NCBI GenBank assembly: GCA_023417475.1
Contig: JAEZFP010000067.1
Coordinates: forward strand, 1 to 64,000
From: Bacillota bacterium
Lineage (GTDB): Bacteria; Bacillota; UBA4882; UBA8346
Length of the DNA: 64,000 bases
Direction: 5' to 3'
In this document: positions 1 to 9,213 of the stretch, piece after piece
Layout of the letters: every line of letters starts with the position of its first letter
How positions within the stretch are numbered: the stretch's first letter is position 1
Translations under genes and position numbers: made by a program
The notes under the pieces: generated by a model
The model's database searches: none
What the model saw: only the letters and a program-made list of their open reading frames with translations
What the model was told of the DNA's origin: nothing

Positions 1-119
1 AATCCCCCTCTCTTTTGAATGACAGCCGGTTCGAAGCGGTGGAAGAGAGGGGGCGCCATGGGATATTTTCTCAAAAGCTAACAATTTGGAACAAGCGAAG
101 GCTATTTTCTAAGTAGTCC
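1..119. repeat. Dispersed ~119-bp repeat, copy A
   Basis: This segment matches 28309-28426 almost base for base, with a few single-base changes and indels, and in the same orientation. It contains a perfect 11-bp inverted repeat (4-14 with 43-53, CCCCCTCTCTT/AAGAGAGGGGG) around a 28-nt loop that holds a TTCGAA core. Both copies lie just beyond the 3' end of a minus-strand gene. No transposase or coding potential is visible. The window may begin inside the element, so its true left end is unknown. Confidence 0.9.
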
Positions 120-176
120 GCCACCCGCGTTCGCGTAAAGGAAACCCGGAAACGAGCTGGCGAAGCGCAGGCAACT

Positions 177-1241
177 TTAGGGACGGTATTGCAAAAGCGC
201 CGCCAAAAAGGCCAGGGTCAGCCCTTGTCCCCAACCCTGAACCCGCTTCCGGGGGACTGCTTTATAACCTTCCAGGTCGTTCATTACCGCCGTTCCGGCC
301 GAGACATTGCCGACCGTTCCCGCGGCGTCGATCTGAGTGATCAGCCCTTGCAGGGCTTTTTGGATGGGTTTTTTATGCAGCGGCTGACCGTTAATAACCA
401 GCGCGGCCGCAATCCCGGCCGAAGCCGACGTTTCCAGATAAGACGAGGGGTCGGTCAGGACCGTGCGCCAAAGTCCCGTTGCATCTTGCAGTCGGACCAG
501 GGCGCTCAGTTGGTCGCGGAGGGAACCGTCGATCCGCATGAACATCGGATATAAGTAATTGATCAGCTTCAACGCTTCGGCCATGGTTAAGGCGGCCCAA
601 GCGTTGCCGCGCGCCCAAAACATCCCCGACATATGATTTTGACTGATGTTATCCCACCCATGATAATAAAGGTTCGTGGTATTGTCCTGCAGAAACTCCT
701 CATGCCAATAATACTGATTCAAGGCGTCATTCACCCATTCGGGTTTGTTCAACTTGATGCCCATCCGTAACAGGAAATACGCCGCCATGAACAGCGTATC
801 GGCCCAAGCTTGTTCCGGAAAGTCGTTATTGGCCGAAACCGTATGCTGAAACACTCCTTGGCCGAAGCGCACCGCCCGATCGCGCAAATACTCCGCCTTA
901 TCCACGGCAAGCTTTAGATACTTCTCATCCCCGGTCGCCTCGTGCAGGGTAAGCATGGTATGTCCCATCGCGACGGCGTTGACCGTCAAAGGCGGCAACC
1001 CGACGCTTAGATATTCGTCAACCCACTGAACCAAAAAATCAAGGTATTCCTGTTTACCTGTGACTTCCCAGGCTTTGCAGATACCGTAAAACGCGACGCC
1101 GCACGGCCAATCCCAAGTGAAATCGATCTGCATGGTGCGCCGGACGACCCGGTCGATCAAGGCAACCATCGCTTCGTCTTGGTATTGCACAATCGGTTTT
1201 GGCCCGGCAGTCGCCGCGTTTTGCTCCGGATCACGTTTCAA
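177..1241 (-). CDS. GH105 unsaturated rhamnogalacturonyl hydrolase (YesR/YteR-like)
   Basis: A 354-residue protein of the GH88/GH105 (alpha/alpha)6-barrel family. These enzymes remove the unsaturated galacturonic acid that pectate-type lyases leave at the non-reducing end of rhamnogalacturonan oligosaccharides. The family landmarks are present: a WAD motif whose Asp148 aligns with the catalytic Asp of YteR, HGWD at 194-197, and an aromatic WARGNAW segment at 209-215. There is no signal peptide, so it should act in the cytoplasm on imported oligosaccharides. It starts at TTG after AAGGGTG and follows the permease gene by 6 nt, as the last gene of the binding protein/permease/permease operon. 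That order matches yesOPQR of Bacillus subtilis. The exact substrate is inferred from this parallel. Confidence 0.88.
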   Translation of the reverse strand: MKRDPEQNAATAGPKPIVQYQDEAMVALIDRVVRRTMQIDFTWDWPCGVAFYGICKAWEVTGKQEYLDFLVQWVDEYLSVGLPPLTVNAVAMGHTMLTLHEATGDEKYLKLAVDKAEYLRDRAVRFGQGVFQHTVSANNDFPEQAWADTLFMAAYFLLRMGIKLNKPEWVNDALNQYYWHEEFLQDNTTNLYYHGWDNISQNHMSGMFWARGNAWAALTMAEALKLINYLYPMFMRIDGSLRDQLSALVRLQDATGLWRTVLTDPSSYLETSASAGIAAALVINGQPLHKKPIQKALQGLITQIDAAGTVGNVSAGTAVMNDLEGYKAVPRKRVQGWGQGLTLAFLAALLQYRP

Positions 1242-1247
1242 ACCAGA

Positions 1248-2093
1248 TCACCCTTTCAGTCCGGTGGTGCTGATCCCTTCCACCAGATAACGTTGGAACA
1301 TGATAAAAATAATAAAGATCGGCAACAGCGATAAAGTGCCCATGGCGAACATCGCAGCCCAGTCCGTCGCAGTGCTTGGATCGGCAAACATCCTGAGCGC
1401 CAGCGAAACGGTGTACATCCGCGGCTTATTCAGGTACAGCAACGGTCCGAGGAAATCATCCCACCGCCAGTAAAACTGAAAGATAGTCGAGGTAATCAAG
1501 GCCGGCGAGGTTAACGGCAAGATAATCTTATAGAAGATCTGGAAACGGTTGCAGCCGTCGATTTTCGCCGATTCATCCAATTCAACCGGCAAGCCCCGGA
1601 TGAACTGCATCATCAGAAAGACAAAAAACGGCTGACTGCAGAACATCGGAATAATCAACGGCAAATACGTGCCGGTCCAATGCAGCTTCGAGAACAAAAT
1701 AAACTGCGGGATCATCACCACTTGGTACGGCAACATCATCGTCAGCAACATACAGACAAACCAAAAGCCCCGGCCGCTAAATTTGATCCGCGCGAAACCG
1801 TAGGCGACAATCGCCGACGACAGGACGGTTCCGATGGTGGACAGCGTTACATAGAAAAAGGAATTCTTAAAGAAAGCGTCAAAGGGAACGCCGCCGACTC
1901 CCTGCCAACCCCGGACATAGTTGTCAAAATGAAACACTTTGGGCCACAACGAGACAGTTCCAAAAATTTCGGTATTGGCTTTAAACGAGCTGAAAACCAT
2001 CCAAAACAACGGATAAACCATGATAATCCCGAACAAGACGATGAATATATGATAAAGACTGGCGTGTAGCCACCGGCGCGGTCGAATATTCAA
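1248..2093 (-). CDS. Sugar ABC transporter permease, MalG/YesQ type
   Basis: An inner-membrane subunit of a CUT1-family carbohydrate importer, about 281 residues. It has an N-terminal membrane segment (LYHIFIVLFGIIMVYPLFW), five further hydrophobic segments, and the cytoplasmic EAA loop (ESAKIDGCNRFQIFYKIILP) that docks on the ATPase. The reading frame is open to 2198, but that extension overlaps the upstream permease. The TTG at 2093 lies 7 nt after AAAGGAGG and just past the upstream stop, so it is the better start. No ATPase is encoded in the operon, so a shared MsmX-type ATPase elsewhere in the genome probably powers it. The second gene of a permease pair serving the 3128-4405 binding protein. 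Confidence 0.9.
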   Translation of the reverse strand: MNIRPRRWLHASLYHIFIVLFGIIMVYPLFWMVFSSFKANTEIFGTVSLWPKVFHFDNYVRGWQGVGGVPFDAFFKNSFFYVTLSTIGTVLSSAIVAYGFARIKFSGRGFWFVCMLLTMMLPYQVVMIPQFILFSKLHWTGTYLPLIIPMFCSQPFFVFLMMQFIRGLPVELDESAKIDGCNRFQIFYKIILPLTSPALITSTIFQFYWRWDDFLGPLLYLNKPRMYTVSLALRMFADPSTATDWAAMFAMGTLSLLPIFIIFIMFQRYLVEGISTTGLKG

Positions 2094-2095
2094 GG

Positions 2096-3037
2096 TCAAT
2101 CCTCCTTTGTCTCGTAATAGACCCAACTGCGCGAGGATTTGAAGATCAACGCCGTGAAAAAGGCGATAATCAACACGAGCACCCAAGCCATGGCGCATCC
2201 GTAACCCATATTGTAAAATTCAAACGCCTGGCGATAGAGATACAGGGCATAAACTAACGTACTGTTCATCGGGTCCCCGGTACCGCCGGAGATCACAAAC
2301 GCTTGCGTGAAAACGGTAAACCCGTTGATCAACTGCATGATCAGATTGAAAAAAATAACCGGCGTCAAATGCGGAATGGTAATCTTGACGAACTTTTGCC
2401 AACCGTTGGCCCCGTCAATCGCGGCGGCCTCATAATAACTGGCGGGAATCTGTTTCAGCCCGGCCAGAAAGATCAACATCGAGGATCCAAATTGCCAAGC
2501 CGCCAAAACAATCAACGTCCCAAGCGCCGTCTGCGGATTGCCGATCCAGGAGATGTCGGATTTAATCCCCAGAAACGCCAGCGCGGCGTTGACAGCGCCG
2601 TCGGCCATGAACAACCGGCGCCACATCACCGCAACGGCAATGCTCCCGCCCATAATCGACGGCAGGTAATAAACCGTCCGGTATACCCCGACCAGCTTCG
2701 CCCGGCGGTGAAAGAGCAGCGCGACGAACAGCGCGAACCCCAACCGGAGCGGCACGGAGATAAACGCGTAATCAAAGGTAACGGTTAACGATTTCCAGAA
2801 GTTTTCATCCCGGAACATCGCGGTGAAGTTACTCAGCCCCTTCAGCACCGGCGCCGATAACAAGTCGTACTTGGTAAACGACAAATACACCGAGGTCAGG
2901 ATAGGACTGACTGTGAACGCTAAAAATCCCAACAGAAACGGGGCGATAAACAAATAGCCGGCCATATTGTCCGACAGGCTCCAGCCCTTGATTCCGAATC
3001 TTGGCGATGGATGCGCCCTTTTTTCCAACTGTTCCAC
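2096..3037 (-). CDS. Sugar ABC transporter permease, MalF/YesP type
   Basis: The partner permease, about 313 residues with six predicted membrane spans. It begins with the usual short cytoplasmic N-terminus and a first span near YLFIAPFLLGFLAFTV. The EAA loop reads YYEAAAIDGANGWQKFVKI, typical of CUT1 permeases for di- and oligosaccharides. The frame is open up to a TTG at 3052, but GGAGG at 3044-3048 sits 5 nt before a GTG at 3037, which is taken as the start. It lies downstream of the binding-protein gene, separated by a 12-bp-stem hairpin that could lower permease expression relative to the binding protein. Confidence 0.9.
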   Translation of the reverse strand: MEQLEKRAHPSPRFGIKGWSLSDNMAGYLFIAPFLLGFLAFTVSPILTSVYLSFTKYDLLSAPVLKGLSNFTAMFRDENFWKSLTVTFDYAFISVPLRLGFALFVALLFHRRAKLVGVYRTVYYLPSIMGGSIAVAVMWRRLFMADGAVNAALAFLGIKSDISWIGNPQTALGTLIVLAAWQFGSSMLIFLAGLKQIPASYYEAAAIDGANGWQKFVKITIPHLTPVIFFNLIMQLINGFTVFTQAFVISGGTGDPMNSTLVYALYLYRQAFEFYNMGYGCAMAWVLVLIIAFFTALIFKSSRSWVYYETKED

Positions 3038-3061
3038 TATTGCCTCCGTCAATGTAAAATA

Positions 3062-3108
3062 TCAACCAGCCAAACCGGTCCGAATGTCCCTGCCTCTTGG
3101 CTGGTTGA
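3062..3108 (-). terminator. Intra-operon hairpin between binding protein and permease genes
   Basis: TCAACCAGCCAA at 3062-3073 pairs perfectly with TTGGCTGGTTGA at 3097-3108 around a 23-nt loop. No U-tract follows, so it is more likely a processing/mRNA-stabilising or attenuating stem after the highly expressed binding-protein gene than a full terminator. Confidence 0.6.
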
Positions 3109-3127
3109 ACTGAAAATTCTATTTCAC

Positions 3128-4405
3128 TTATTTATTCTTGGCCAAAATTTCGTTGGCTTGTTTGATCAACTTGGCAGCGCCGTCTTTGGGAGATGTCGAT
3201 CCATACAGCACTTCCTGGTCGACGGTACGGAACAGTTTCAAGACTTCGCCGGCTCCCGGCGGATCGGCCGGATCAATCGGACTGGCGTTTTTATTGCCGA
3301 CTAACGCAATGTAATCGAAGACTTGTTTATTCACCGGATCGACCATTGTTTTTAGCGCGTCGCGGACTTTCGGAATGATCGGAATACCCCGTTCGGCCAG
3401 CAGCACTTTGTTGGCTTCAATATCCGTCAAGAAATAGTTAACGAATTTAATCGCTTCTTCTTTGTTGGCGGAAGATTTCGCTACCGAAAAGAACATGGAA
3501 GGTTTCAGATACGTTCCGGGCCGCTTCGCTTTGGCGATCTTCGGGCAAAGCGCGATTTCAACCGGGCGATTGGCAGCGGCTTGTTGCGACACGACTTGGT
3601 TGCTCCACACAAATTCCAACCAGGACTGCCCTTTGGCAAAGGGGGCTTCTTGCGGGGTGGTGGTGACAAACGCCGTATCCGGCTTGATGAGCGCGCCGGC
3701 TTTTAAGAGACGGAGCTGCACTTCGTAAAATTCAATTAAGGTCTTATCATCCGTGAAGCCCAGCGTATTGCCGCCCGGAGCAAAAAACGGCTTGCCGGTT
3801 TGGCGGATCATATTCTCAAATTGCACCCGGGGATCGATCGTGGAGAGAGGCATGGTCTGAACGCCGGTTTTTTTATAGACCTGAATGGCGACCTTTTCAA
3901 AGTCCGCCCAGGTCCAATTCGGTTTCGGCGGAGCCACGCCGGCCTTTTTTAATACCGCCGGGTCGTACACGATGCCCCAGGCGTTGGTACCCAGGCTGAC
4001 GCCGTATAACAAATTGTTAACTTTGCCGCCCGAGGTGTAGGTATCGGCAACCCCGGCCAGATTAAGCTTCTTCGCTTTGACATACGGGCTCAGATCCAAT
4101 AACAGGCCTTTCTCGGCATATTGGGTGATATAGGAATAATCTTGTTGGATAATATCAGGCAAGTTGTTGGCGGCCGCTTGGGTCGCCAACTTGTCCCAAT
4201 AACCGCCCCAACCGGTGGTTTCGGTCTCGATCGTGACATTGGGATTTTTGGCCATATACATTTGGACCACTTTCAATGTGCGGGCATCACGGGTCGGATT
4301 GCCCCACCACCCCAGCCGTAGGGTGACCTTGGGCGCCGCCAAGGCGCTTCCCACCATTGAGAAGACTACCAGACCGGCAAGGACGACGAACAAACTCTTT
4401 TTCAT
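3128..4405 (-). CDS. Extracellular sugar-binding protein (family 1), YesO-like
   Basis: A 425-residue solute-binding protein for a carbohydrate ABC importer. It starts at ATG after GGGAG. The signal peptide is a KKS N-region, a hydrophobic core to residue 20 and an ALA|AP signal-peptidase-I site. There is no lipobox Cys, unlike the lipid-anchored binding proteins of monoderm Firmicutes, which implies a soluble periplasmic protein. The mature part has the family-1 layout (RLGWWGNPTRDARTL near the start, aromatic residues through the fold). It is the first gene of the operon with two permeases and GH105, and lies just downstream of the YesMN-like pair. The likely ligand is an unsaturated rhamnogalacturonan oligosaccharide, inferred from gene order only. 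Confidence 0.9.
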   Translation of the reverse strand: MKKSLFVVLAGLVVFSMVGSALAAPKVTLRLGWWGNPTRDARTLKVVQMYMAKNPNVTIETETTGWGGYWDKLATQAAANNLPDIIQQDYSYITQYAEKGLLLDLSPYVKAKKLNLAGVADTYTSGGKVNNLLYGVSLGTNAWGIVYDPAVLKKAGVAPPKPNWTWADFEKVAIQVYKKTGVQTMPLSTIDPRVQFENMIRQTGKPFFAPGGNTLGFTDDKTLIEFYEVQLRLLKAGALIKPDTAFVTTTPQEAPFAKGQSWLEFVWSNQVVSQQAAANRPVEIALCPKIAKAKRPGTYLKPSMFFSVAKSSANKEEAIKFVNYFLTDIEANKVLLAERGIPIIPKVRDALKTMVDPVNKQVFDYIALVGNKNASPIDPADPPGAGEVLKLFRTVDQEVLYGSTSPKDGAAKLIKQANEILAKNK

Positions 4406-4488
4406 CCACTATCTCCCTTTCTATATTGAGTGAATCATGGTGGTCGCTATCACATCTCCATGTTAATATTTTGTGACGAATTTGTTAA

Positions 4489-4521
4489 TCAAAAAAAACG
4501 TCTTTTTTGTTCAAAAAAACG
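4489..4521 (-). promoter_or_regulatory. Direct repeat upstream of binding-protein operon, probable AraC-type activator site
   Basis: On the minus strand ACG followed by seven or eight T and GA occurs twice, the copies exactly 21 bp apart. The site is about 85 bp upstream of the 4405 start codon. AraC-family activators contact two half-sites in adjacent major grooves two helical turns apart, and a YesN-like AraC response regulator is encoded immediately upstream. Assignment to that regulator is inference. Confidence 0.5.
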
Positions 4522-4564
4522 TTTCAGTCAATCTCTGTTCCCAACGGCATTCTAATAGCGCTGT

Positions 4565-6118
4565 TCAGCCGAGGCCACCCTTCTTGTACTCCGAAGGGGA
4601 ACACCCGGTGTACTTCTTAAAAAGCTGGCTAAAGTATTGGGGATTGTTGCCGAGTCCGACGGTTTGGGCAATCTCATAGACCCGTTCGGCCCCGTTCCGC
4701 TCGATCAGTTCCTTGGCTTGTTCCATCCGGAGCCGCAGCAGGTAATGGGAGAACTTCTCCCCGGTCTCCTTTAAAAACAACTTGCTAAGATACCCTTCAT
4801 TCATATAAACCACCTGACCGGCGAGCCATTTCAAAGAGAGCTCCTCATTGCCGAGATTAGCGGCGACATAACCTACCACCCGCTCAATAATCTGATGATA
4901 TCTATTGCGAATAATCTCATGGTTGGCGCCGGTAATCTCCAGACCGACATGGCAGACGAACTGTTGCAACTCCTCAACGGACCCCAACTTCTGCAGATCC
5001 AGCAGTTTGTCCAGATATGCGCTTAAGACTTCCGGACGGCACTGCCGGATCAATACCATGAAAAGCTCGGTGGTATAAGTTTTCCAAAGATTCAATCCCA
5101 GCTTAAATTGGCGCAGCTGTTGAAAGAAGCGGTTCAGTTCCGCTTGAACCGTTGCGGCGGCGCCGCTTTTGACCGCCGCCGTTAAGGATTCATAATCAAA
5201 CAAAAGTTCCCGGTGCGCGACTTTCTCGTCCCCGCCGTGCAAATCCCCGGGAGTGATCATACTCCCCCCGGCCAAGTACAACGCATGCTTCAGACATTCG
5301 GTCAGTTGCTGGTAAACCAAAGGCGCCTGATCGAACTGAAACGGGTCGCTATAGGCCACATTCACTTCCATGCCGTAAGCGGCGGCAAACTCGGTCTGGA
5401 GCGGCTGCAACTGTTGGAGCAACGCCTCCGTTCCAAGCGGTTCCACCAAAACGAACCCGTGATCTTTAATGGTGGTGCTTAAAAACAACGTTGCGCCAAA
5501 ACGAGCGCCACCCATCGCGTTGAGTCCAAATAACTCCGACACGGTATAAGCGCCGGTCGGTTCAAATAGGATCATCCGAAACGTGGCATCCTCAATCCCA
5601 AGCAAACTGCAGTAGTAATCATATTCATCCCCGCCGTAGTGCCGGTAAGCCACGAACTCCCGGACGAATTGCTCCTTAACCAGCGGCAAAACGTGCTGCA
5701 ACTGTTCCTGTTTTTGGCGGATCGCGGCTTCGCGCGCCGCGACTCCATCCAGCTCCGCCCGTAGTTCCGCCAAAACTTCCATGATCCGGTTTTCATTACA
5801 CGGCTTCAGCAGGTAATGTTTGACGCCATAACGCATCGCCTCTTTCGCCAGTTCAAATTCGTTAAAACCGGACAAGACCACAAAGCGGATCTCCGGATGG
5901 ACCGCATGCACCATGGCGATGAGCTCCAAGCCGTTCAAACCCGGCATTTTCACATCGGTAATGATAATTTCGGGCGGATCCGCGACAACCAGCTCCCAAG
6001 CCGCCAGGCCGTTCTCGGCGACTCCGGCGACGCGAAAGCCCTGTTCTTCCCAGGGAATCAGCCGGGTGATCCCATCCCGGATGATCCGTTCGTCATCGAC
6101 GATCAATACCTTATCCAT
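4565..6118 (-). CDS. YesN-like response regulator with AraC DNA-binding domain
   Basis: About 517 residues. The receiver domain (1-120) begins VLIVDDERIIRDGI and keeps the acidic pair, the phospho-acceptor Asp in IIITDVKMPGLNG, and the Lys in YLLKPC. A long middle region follows, then a C-terminal AraC-type double helix-turn-helix (LKWLAGQVVYMNEGYLSKLF and IAQTVGLGNNPQYFSQLF). ATG at 6118 is used because the domain begins there; upstream codons in frame belong to the kinase gene. It overlaps the kinase gene by 8 bp, so the two are co-translated. It probably activates the transport/GH105 operon at 4405, whose promoter has a 21-bp-spaced direct repeat. Confidence 0.92.
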   Translation of the reverse strand: MDKVLIVDDERIIRDGITRLIPWEEQGFRVAGVAENGLAAWELVVADPPEIIITDVKMPGLNGLELIAMVHAVHPEIRFVVLSGFNEFELAKEAMRYGVKHYLLKPCNENRIMEVLAELRAELDGVAAREAAIRQKQEQLQHVLPLVKEQFVREFVAYRHYGGDEYDYYCSLLGIEDATFRMILFEPTGAYTVSELFGLNAMGGARFGATLFLSTTIKDHGFVLVEPLGTEALLQQLQPLQTEFAAAYGMEVNVAYSDPFQFDQAPLVYQQLTECLKHALYLAGGSMITPGDLHGGDEKVAHRELLFDYESLTAAVKSGAAATVQAELNRFFQQLRQFKLGLNLWKTYTTELFMVLIRQCRPEVLSAYLDKLLDLQKLGSVEELQQFVCHVGLEITGANHEIIRNRYHQIIERVVGYVAANLGNEELSLKWLAGQVVYMNEGYLSKLFLKETGEKFSHYLLRLRMEQAKELIERNGAERVYEIAQTVGLGNNPQYFSQLFKKYTGCSPSEYKKGGLG

Positions 6119-7943
6119 TTGCAAGCTCCTGTCGGGGAATGCGGACCCGGACGGTGGTTCCCAAACCCGGTCGGCTCTCCAAGACGAGGCCGAAAGCATC
6201 GCCAAAGCTTAACCGCAGCCGTTGGTCGATATTTTGCAATCCGATGCCGTTGCCGCCCGATTTGACCGCCCCCTGCAATACTTGTTCTTTACGGGCCGGG
6301 TCAATCCCCGGTCCGTTGTCGCTGACGCTCAGTTCCAGCCAATCCGTTCCGGCTTCGGCTTTCACCCGGATTTCACAAACTCCGGTGATCGTCTCCAAGC
6401 CATAACGGATTGAGTTTTCCACAATCGGTTGCAACGTCAATTTGGGAATGACCAAATCCCGCCATTGCGGGTCAACCTCCAGCGCAAACTGTAGCCGTTC
6501 CCCGAAACGCACCTGTTGGATATAGATGTAACTTTGGAGCAACGCCAGCTCCTGTCCTAGCGGGATCACCGGTTGCCGGTTGCTGATGGCGTTGCGGAGC
6601 AAACTCCCCAATGCCTCCACCATCTGGGAGATCTCCCTCTCCCCGTGCAGTTTGGCCAACCAGTTAATCGACTCCATGGTGTTGTATAGGAAATGCGGAT
6701 TGATCTGGGTTTGCAACGCGCGAAACTGCGTGTCCTTGATCACAATCTGCTTGGTATAATCCTCTTGAATCAACGTGTTGATCTTCTGAATCATAATGGC
6801 AAAATCCCGTTGCAAATCGCCGATCTCGTCGCTCCGGCCGATCTCCGGCAAACTTTGAGCATCGATGGTGAAATCACCGGTCTCGACCCGTTTCATCTGT
6901 TTCGAAAGGTTTTCAATCGGTCTGGTCAAACTGCGGGCCGTTTGCAGACTGACGAAAACAACTCCGACCAACAGCAGCCCCAGGATTGCCACGATAATGG
7001 TCCGCATCATAATCACCGGTTGGAAGATCGTATCGTACGGCAGGATGTTAACATACTCCCAACCGTTATTTGGGGAAAAAGTATGCGCCACAAAAAAGCT
7101 GCGTCCGGCGATCCGTTCCATCCGGTACCCGCTGTTGCCGTGAAATTTCAACCGCTGCCCCAATTCCCGCACCAAGGGGTCGGACGCGTAAATTTCCTTG
7201 TCTCCGGAACGGATTAACAATTCTCCGGAACGGTTGACTTCTCCTGCGGTAGATTGCCGTACCAACGCTGCCATATTTACCCGGATAATCAACGTCCCCA
7301 GCGGTTTCAGACTCAAGTCGCGAATCTCCCGGATCTGCCGGGTACAGATCAACGCCCGGTCATTTTGGAGCGGTTCAATCAAAGTCACCGACCCTTGCCT
7401 GCTTGCGGCTTGGGCGATGATCGGTCCCAATAACTCCCGGCGAATCGCCGCCCCGCCCGAATATTGATTACCCTGACCGTCCAGGAGATTAACCGAATCG
7501 ATATTTTTCTCAAAGACATAGACCCATAAAAGCTCCGTCAGCTTGCCGCCGATCTGCGCCCGCTCCGGCGTGCCAAGCGGCGTCTGGAGTTTTTTTAAGT
7601 ATTGTTGGATATCGGGATGGGAAAGCAACGAATAGGATACGCTTTCCACCTGTTTGAGCTCATTTTCGATATTCACCGTCGACAGATTCAGTACTTTGGC
7701 CGCTTCGTTATAGAGTAAACCGTCGTACAGACTTAACGCGATCTGAATTCCGGTCAAACAAACTGTCCCAAAGATAAAAACAATCAACGCTTGCAGCAGA
7801 AAAAGTTTCTGCTTGATCCGCAGGTTGTCATAGACCGCTTTGATCCGCGGTTGCCAACGGCCCGGGTTGCAACTGTTCCATAGATTCACCAACGACACAG
7901 GCGGCAAGCTCCATCCCCTGCTTTCCGGTTGCGCATTAAACAA
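6111..7943 (-). CDS. YesM-like membrane sensor histidine kinase
   Basis: Up to 610 residues. An N-terminal membrane span near LFLLQALIVFIFGTVCL is followed by a large extracytoplasmic sensor region, a second span (VIMMRTIIVAILGLLLVGVVF), a HAMP domain, and a His_kinase domain with the H-box FRALQTQINPHFLYNTMESI. The HATPase has a normal N-box (PIVENSIRYGLE) and G-boxes (DNGPGIDP, GNGIGLQNI). This is the YesM/LytS type that pairs with AraC-type regulators. The frame opens at a weak TTG; GTG codons about 50 nt further in, after GGGGATGGAG, are alternative starts. It probably senses the oligosaccharide outside the membrane and phosphorylates the overlapping YesN-like regulator. Confidence 0.9.
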   Translation of the reverse strand: MFNAQPESRGWSLPPVSLVNLWNSCNPGRWQPRIKAVYDNLRIKQKLFLLQALIVFIFGTVCLTGIQIALSLYDGLLYNEAAKVLNLSTVNIENELKQVESVSYSLLSHPDIQQYLKKLQTPLGTPERAQIGGKLTELLWVYVFEKNIDSVNLLDGQGNQYSGGAAIRRELLGPIIAQAASRQGSVTLIEPLQNDRALICTRQIREIRDLSLKPLGTLIIRVNMAALVRQSTAGEVNRSGELLIRSGDKEIYASDPLVRELGQRLKFHGNSGYRMERIAGRSFFVAHTFSPNNGWEYVNILPYDTIFQPVIMMRTIIVAILGLLLVGVVFVSLQTARSLTRPIENLSKQMKRVETGDFTIDAQSLPEIGRSDEIGDLQRDFAIMIQKINTLIQEDYTKQIVIKDTQFRALQTQINPHFLYNTMESINWLAKLHGEREISQMVEALGSLLRNAISNRQPVIPLGQELALLQSYIYIQQVRFGERLQFALEVDPQWRDLVIPKLTLQPIVENSIRYGLETITGVCEIRVKAEAGTDWLELSVSDNGPGIDPARKEQVLQGAVKSGGNGIGLQNIDQRLRLSFGDAFGLVLESRPGLGTTVRVRIPRQELANG

Positions 7944-7992
7944 AAAAGACTGCTGCCAACCAACGCTCGCGAAACAGCCTTCATTTAGACAT

Positions 7993-8020
7993 ATTATATC
8001 TCATTCCCCACCGTTTGCCA
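7993..8020 (-). promoter_or_regulatory. Candidate promoter for the YesMN-like pair
   Basis: On the minus strand TATAAT (7998-7993) is preceded by 16 bp and TGGCAA (8020-8015). It lies between the end of galK and the kinase start, about 50 bp before the TTG. The -10 is perfect and the -35 is weak. Confidence 0.5.
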
Positions 8021-8043
8021 TCACCCGGGCTCCGGGGCAACCA

Positions 8044-9210
8044 CTATTCGACGATTCGCGCCCCGGGTCCCGGCGCGCAGACAAAAAGCCGCGGTTCAAT
8101 TCCGGTCTTTTGGTGGTAACCATTTACGACAGTTTGACGGAAACGCTCAATGGCGTCTCGATGAATCAAATTGACAGTGCAACCGCCAAAACCACCGCCG
8201 GTAATCCGCGCTCCCAAAACGCCGGGAACCTGCCGGGCCAAAGCGACCAGCAGATCCACTTCCGCACAACTGACCTCGTAATAATCCCGTTGAGAATCAT
8301 GGGATTGATTCATCAGTTGCCCGAAACGTTCCAGATCACCGCGGCGCAACGTTTGAATTCCTTCCAGCACCCGCCGGTTCTCGGTGACGATATGGAAGCA
8401 ACGCCGGAAAACCGTCGGATCGAGTTCCAAATGGTACGTTTCCAACATTTCCAAGGTTACATCGCGCAACGCTTTCACCTCGGGAAAGTGGCGTTGCAAC
8501 ATCGCAACGCCCTCGTTGCAACTGGCCCGGCGCAGGTTGTACTCGGATGTCACCAATTCGTGTTTCACGCCGCTGTGGCAGATTAAAATACGATAGTCGC
8601 CGACTTCCAACGGAATATGTTCAAACGCCAACGTCCGGCAGTCGAGGAAAAGCGCATGGCCCGCTTGACCCATGATGGAAGCAAACTGGTCCATCACACC
8701 GCATTTCATTCCCACAAACTCATTTTCAGCCCGCTGGCAGAGCAGCGCCACTTGGGCCGGCGCGAGGGACCAACCGGCCAACTTTTGCAACAATACCGCC
8801 AGACTGATCTCCAATGCCGCCGAGGAACTCAGTCCCGCCCCTTGGGGGAGATCGCCCCTAAACGCCAGATCCAAGCCGGGGAGCGCATAACCGGCGTCTT
8901 GGAAAGCCCATAAAACCCCGCGGATGTAATTGCTCCAAGGATGCTCCTCATCGCGCAGCAACGGCTCGGCCACTGAAAAGACGACTGTTTGTTGGAAATC
9001 GACCGAATGGACGTTGACAGTCGCGTCGGCGCGCAACCGGCCCGCCATCCGCATCTGAAACTCAATCGCCATCGGCAGGACATATCCTTCATTATAATCG
9101 GTATGCTCGCCCAGCAAATTGACGCGACCGGGCGCCACCGCCGTGACAATCGGTCCGGCCGGACCGAACTTTTCCGTAAGAATCGCTTGAAGCGGTTTCA
9201 GCGTCGTCAT
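8044..9210 (-). CDS. galK: Galactokinase
   Basis: A 388-residue GHMP kinase that phosphorylates alpha-D-galactose to galactose-1-phosphate in the Leloir pathway. The galactokinase signature GRVNLLGEHTDYNEGYVLP is near residue 28, the ATP loop LPQGAGLSSSAALE follows, the catalytic base sits in CGVMDQFASIMG, and the C-terminal GHMP motif is GARITGGGFGGCTVNLI. The length is normal. It begins 3 nt after galT behind GAGGGG, so the pair is translationally coupled. In this setting galactose may come from galactan or arabinogalactan side chains of rhamnogalacturonan. No galE or mutarotase is in the window. Confidence 0.97.
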   Translation of the reverse strand: MTTLKPLQAILTEKFGPAGPIVTAVAPGRVNLLGEHTDYNEGYVLPMAIEFQMRMAGRLRADATVNVHSVDFQQTVVFSVAEPLLRDEEHPWSNYIRGVLWAFQDAGYALPGLDLAFRGDLPQGAGLSSSAALEISLAVLLQKLAGWSLAPAQVALLCQRAENEFVGMKCGVMDQFASIMGQAGHALFLDCRTLAFEHIPLEVGDYRILICHSGVKHELVTSEYNLRRASCNEGVAMLQRHFPEVKALRDVTLEMLETYHLELDPTVFRRCFHIVTENRRVLEGIQTLRRGDLERFGQLMNQSHDSQRDYYEVSCAEVDLLVALARQVPGVLGARITGGGFGGCTVNLIHRDAIERFRQTVVNGYHQKTGIEPRLFVCAPGPGARIVE

Positions 9211-9213
9211 TGG

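Noticed and set aside
1680..2069. Long plus-strand ORFs opposite transporter, galK, sbcC and other genes
   Set aside because: They are shadows of well-supported minus-strand genes with conserved domains.
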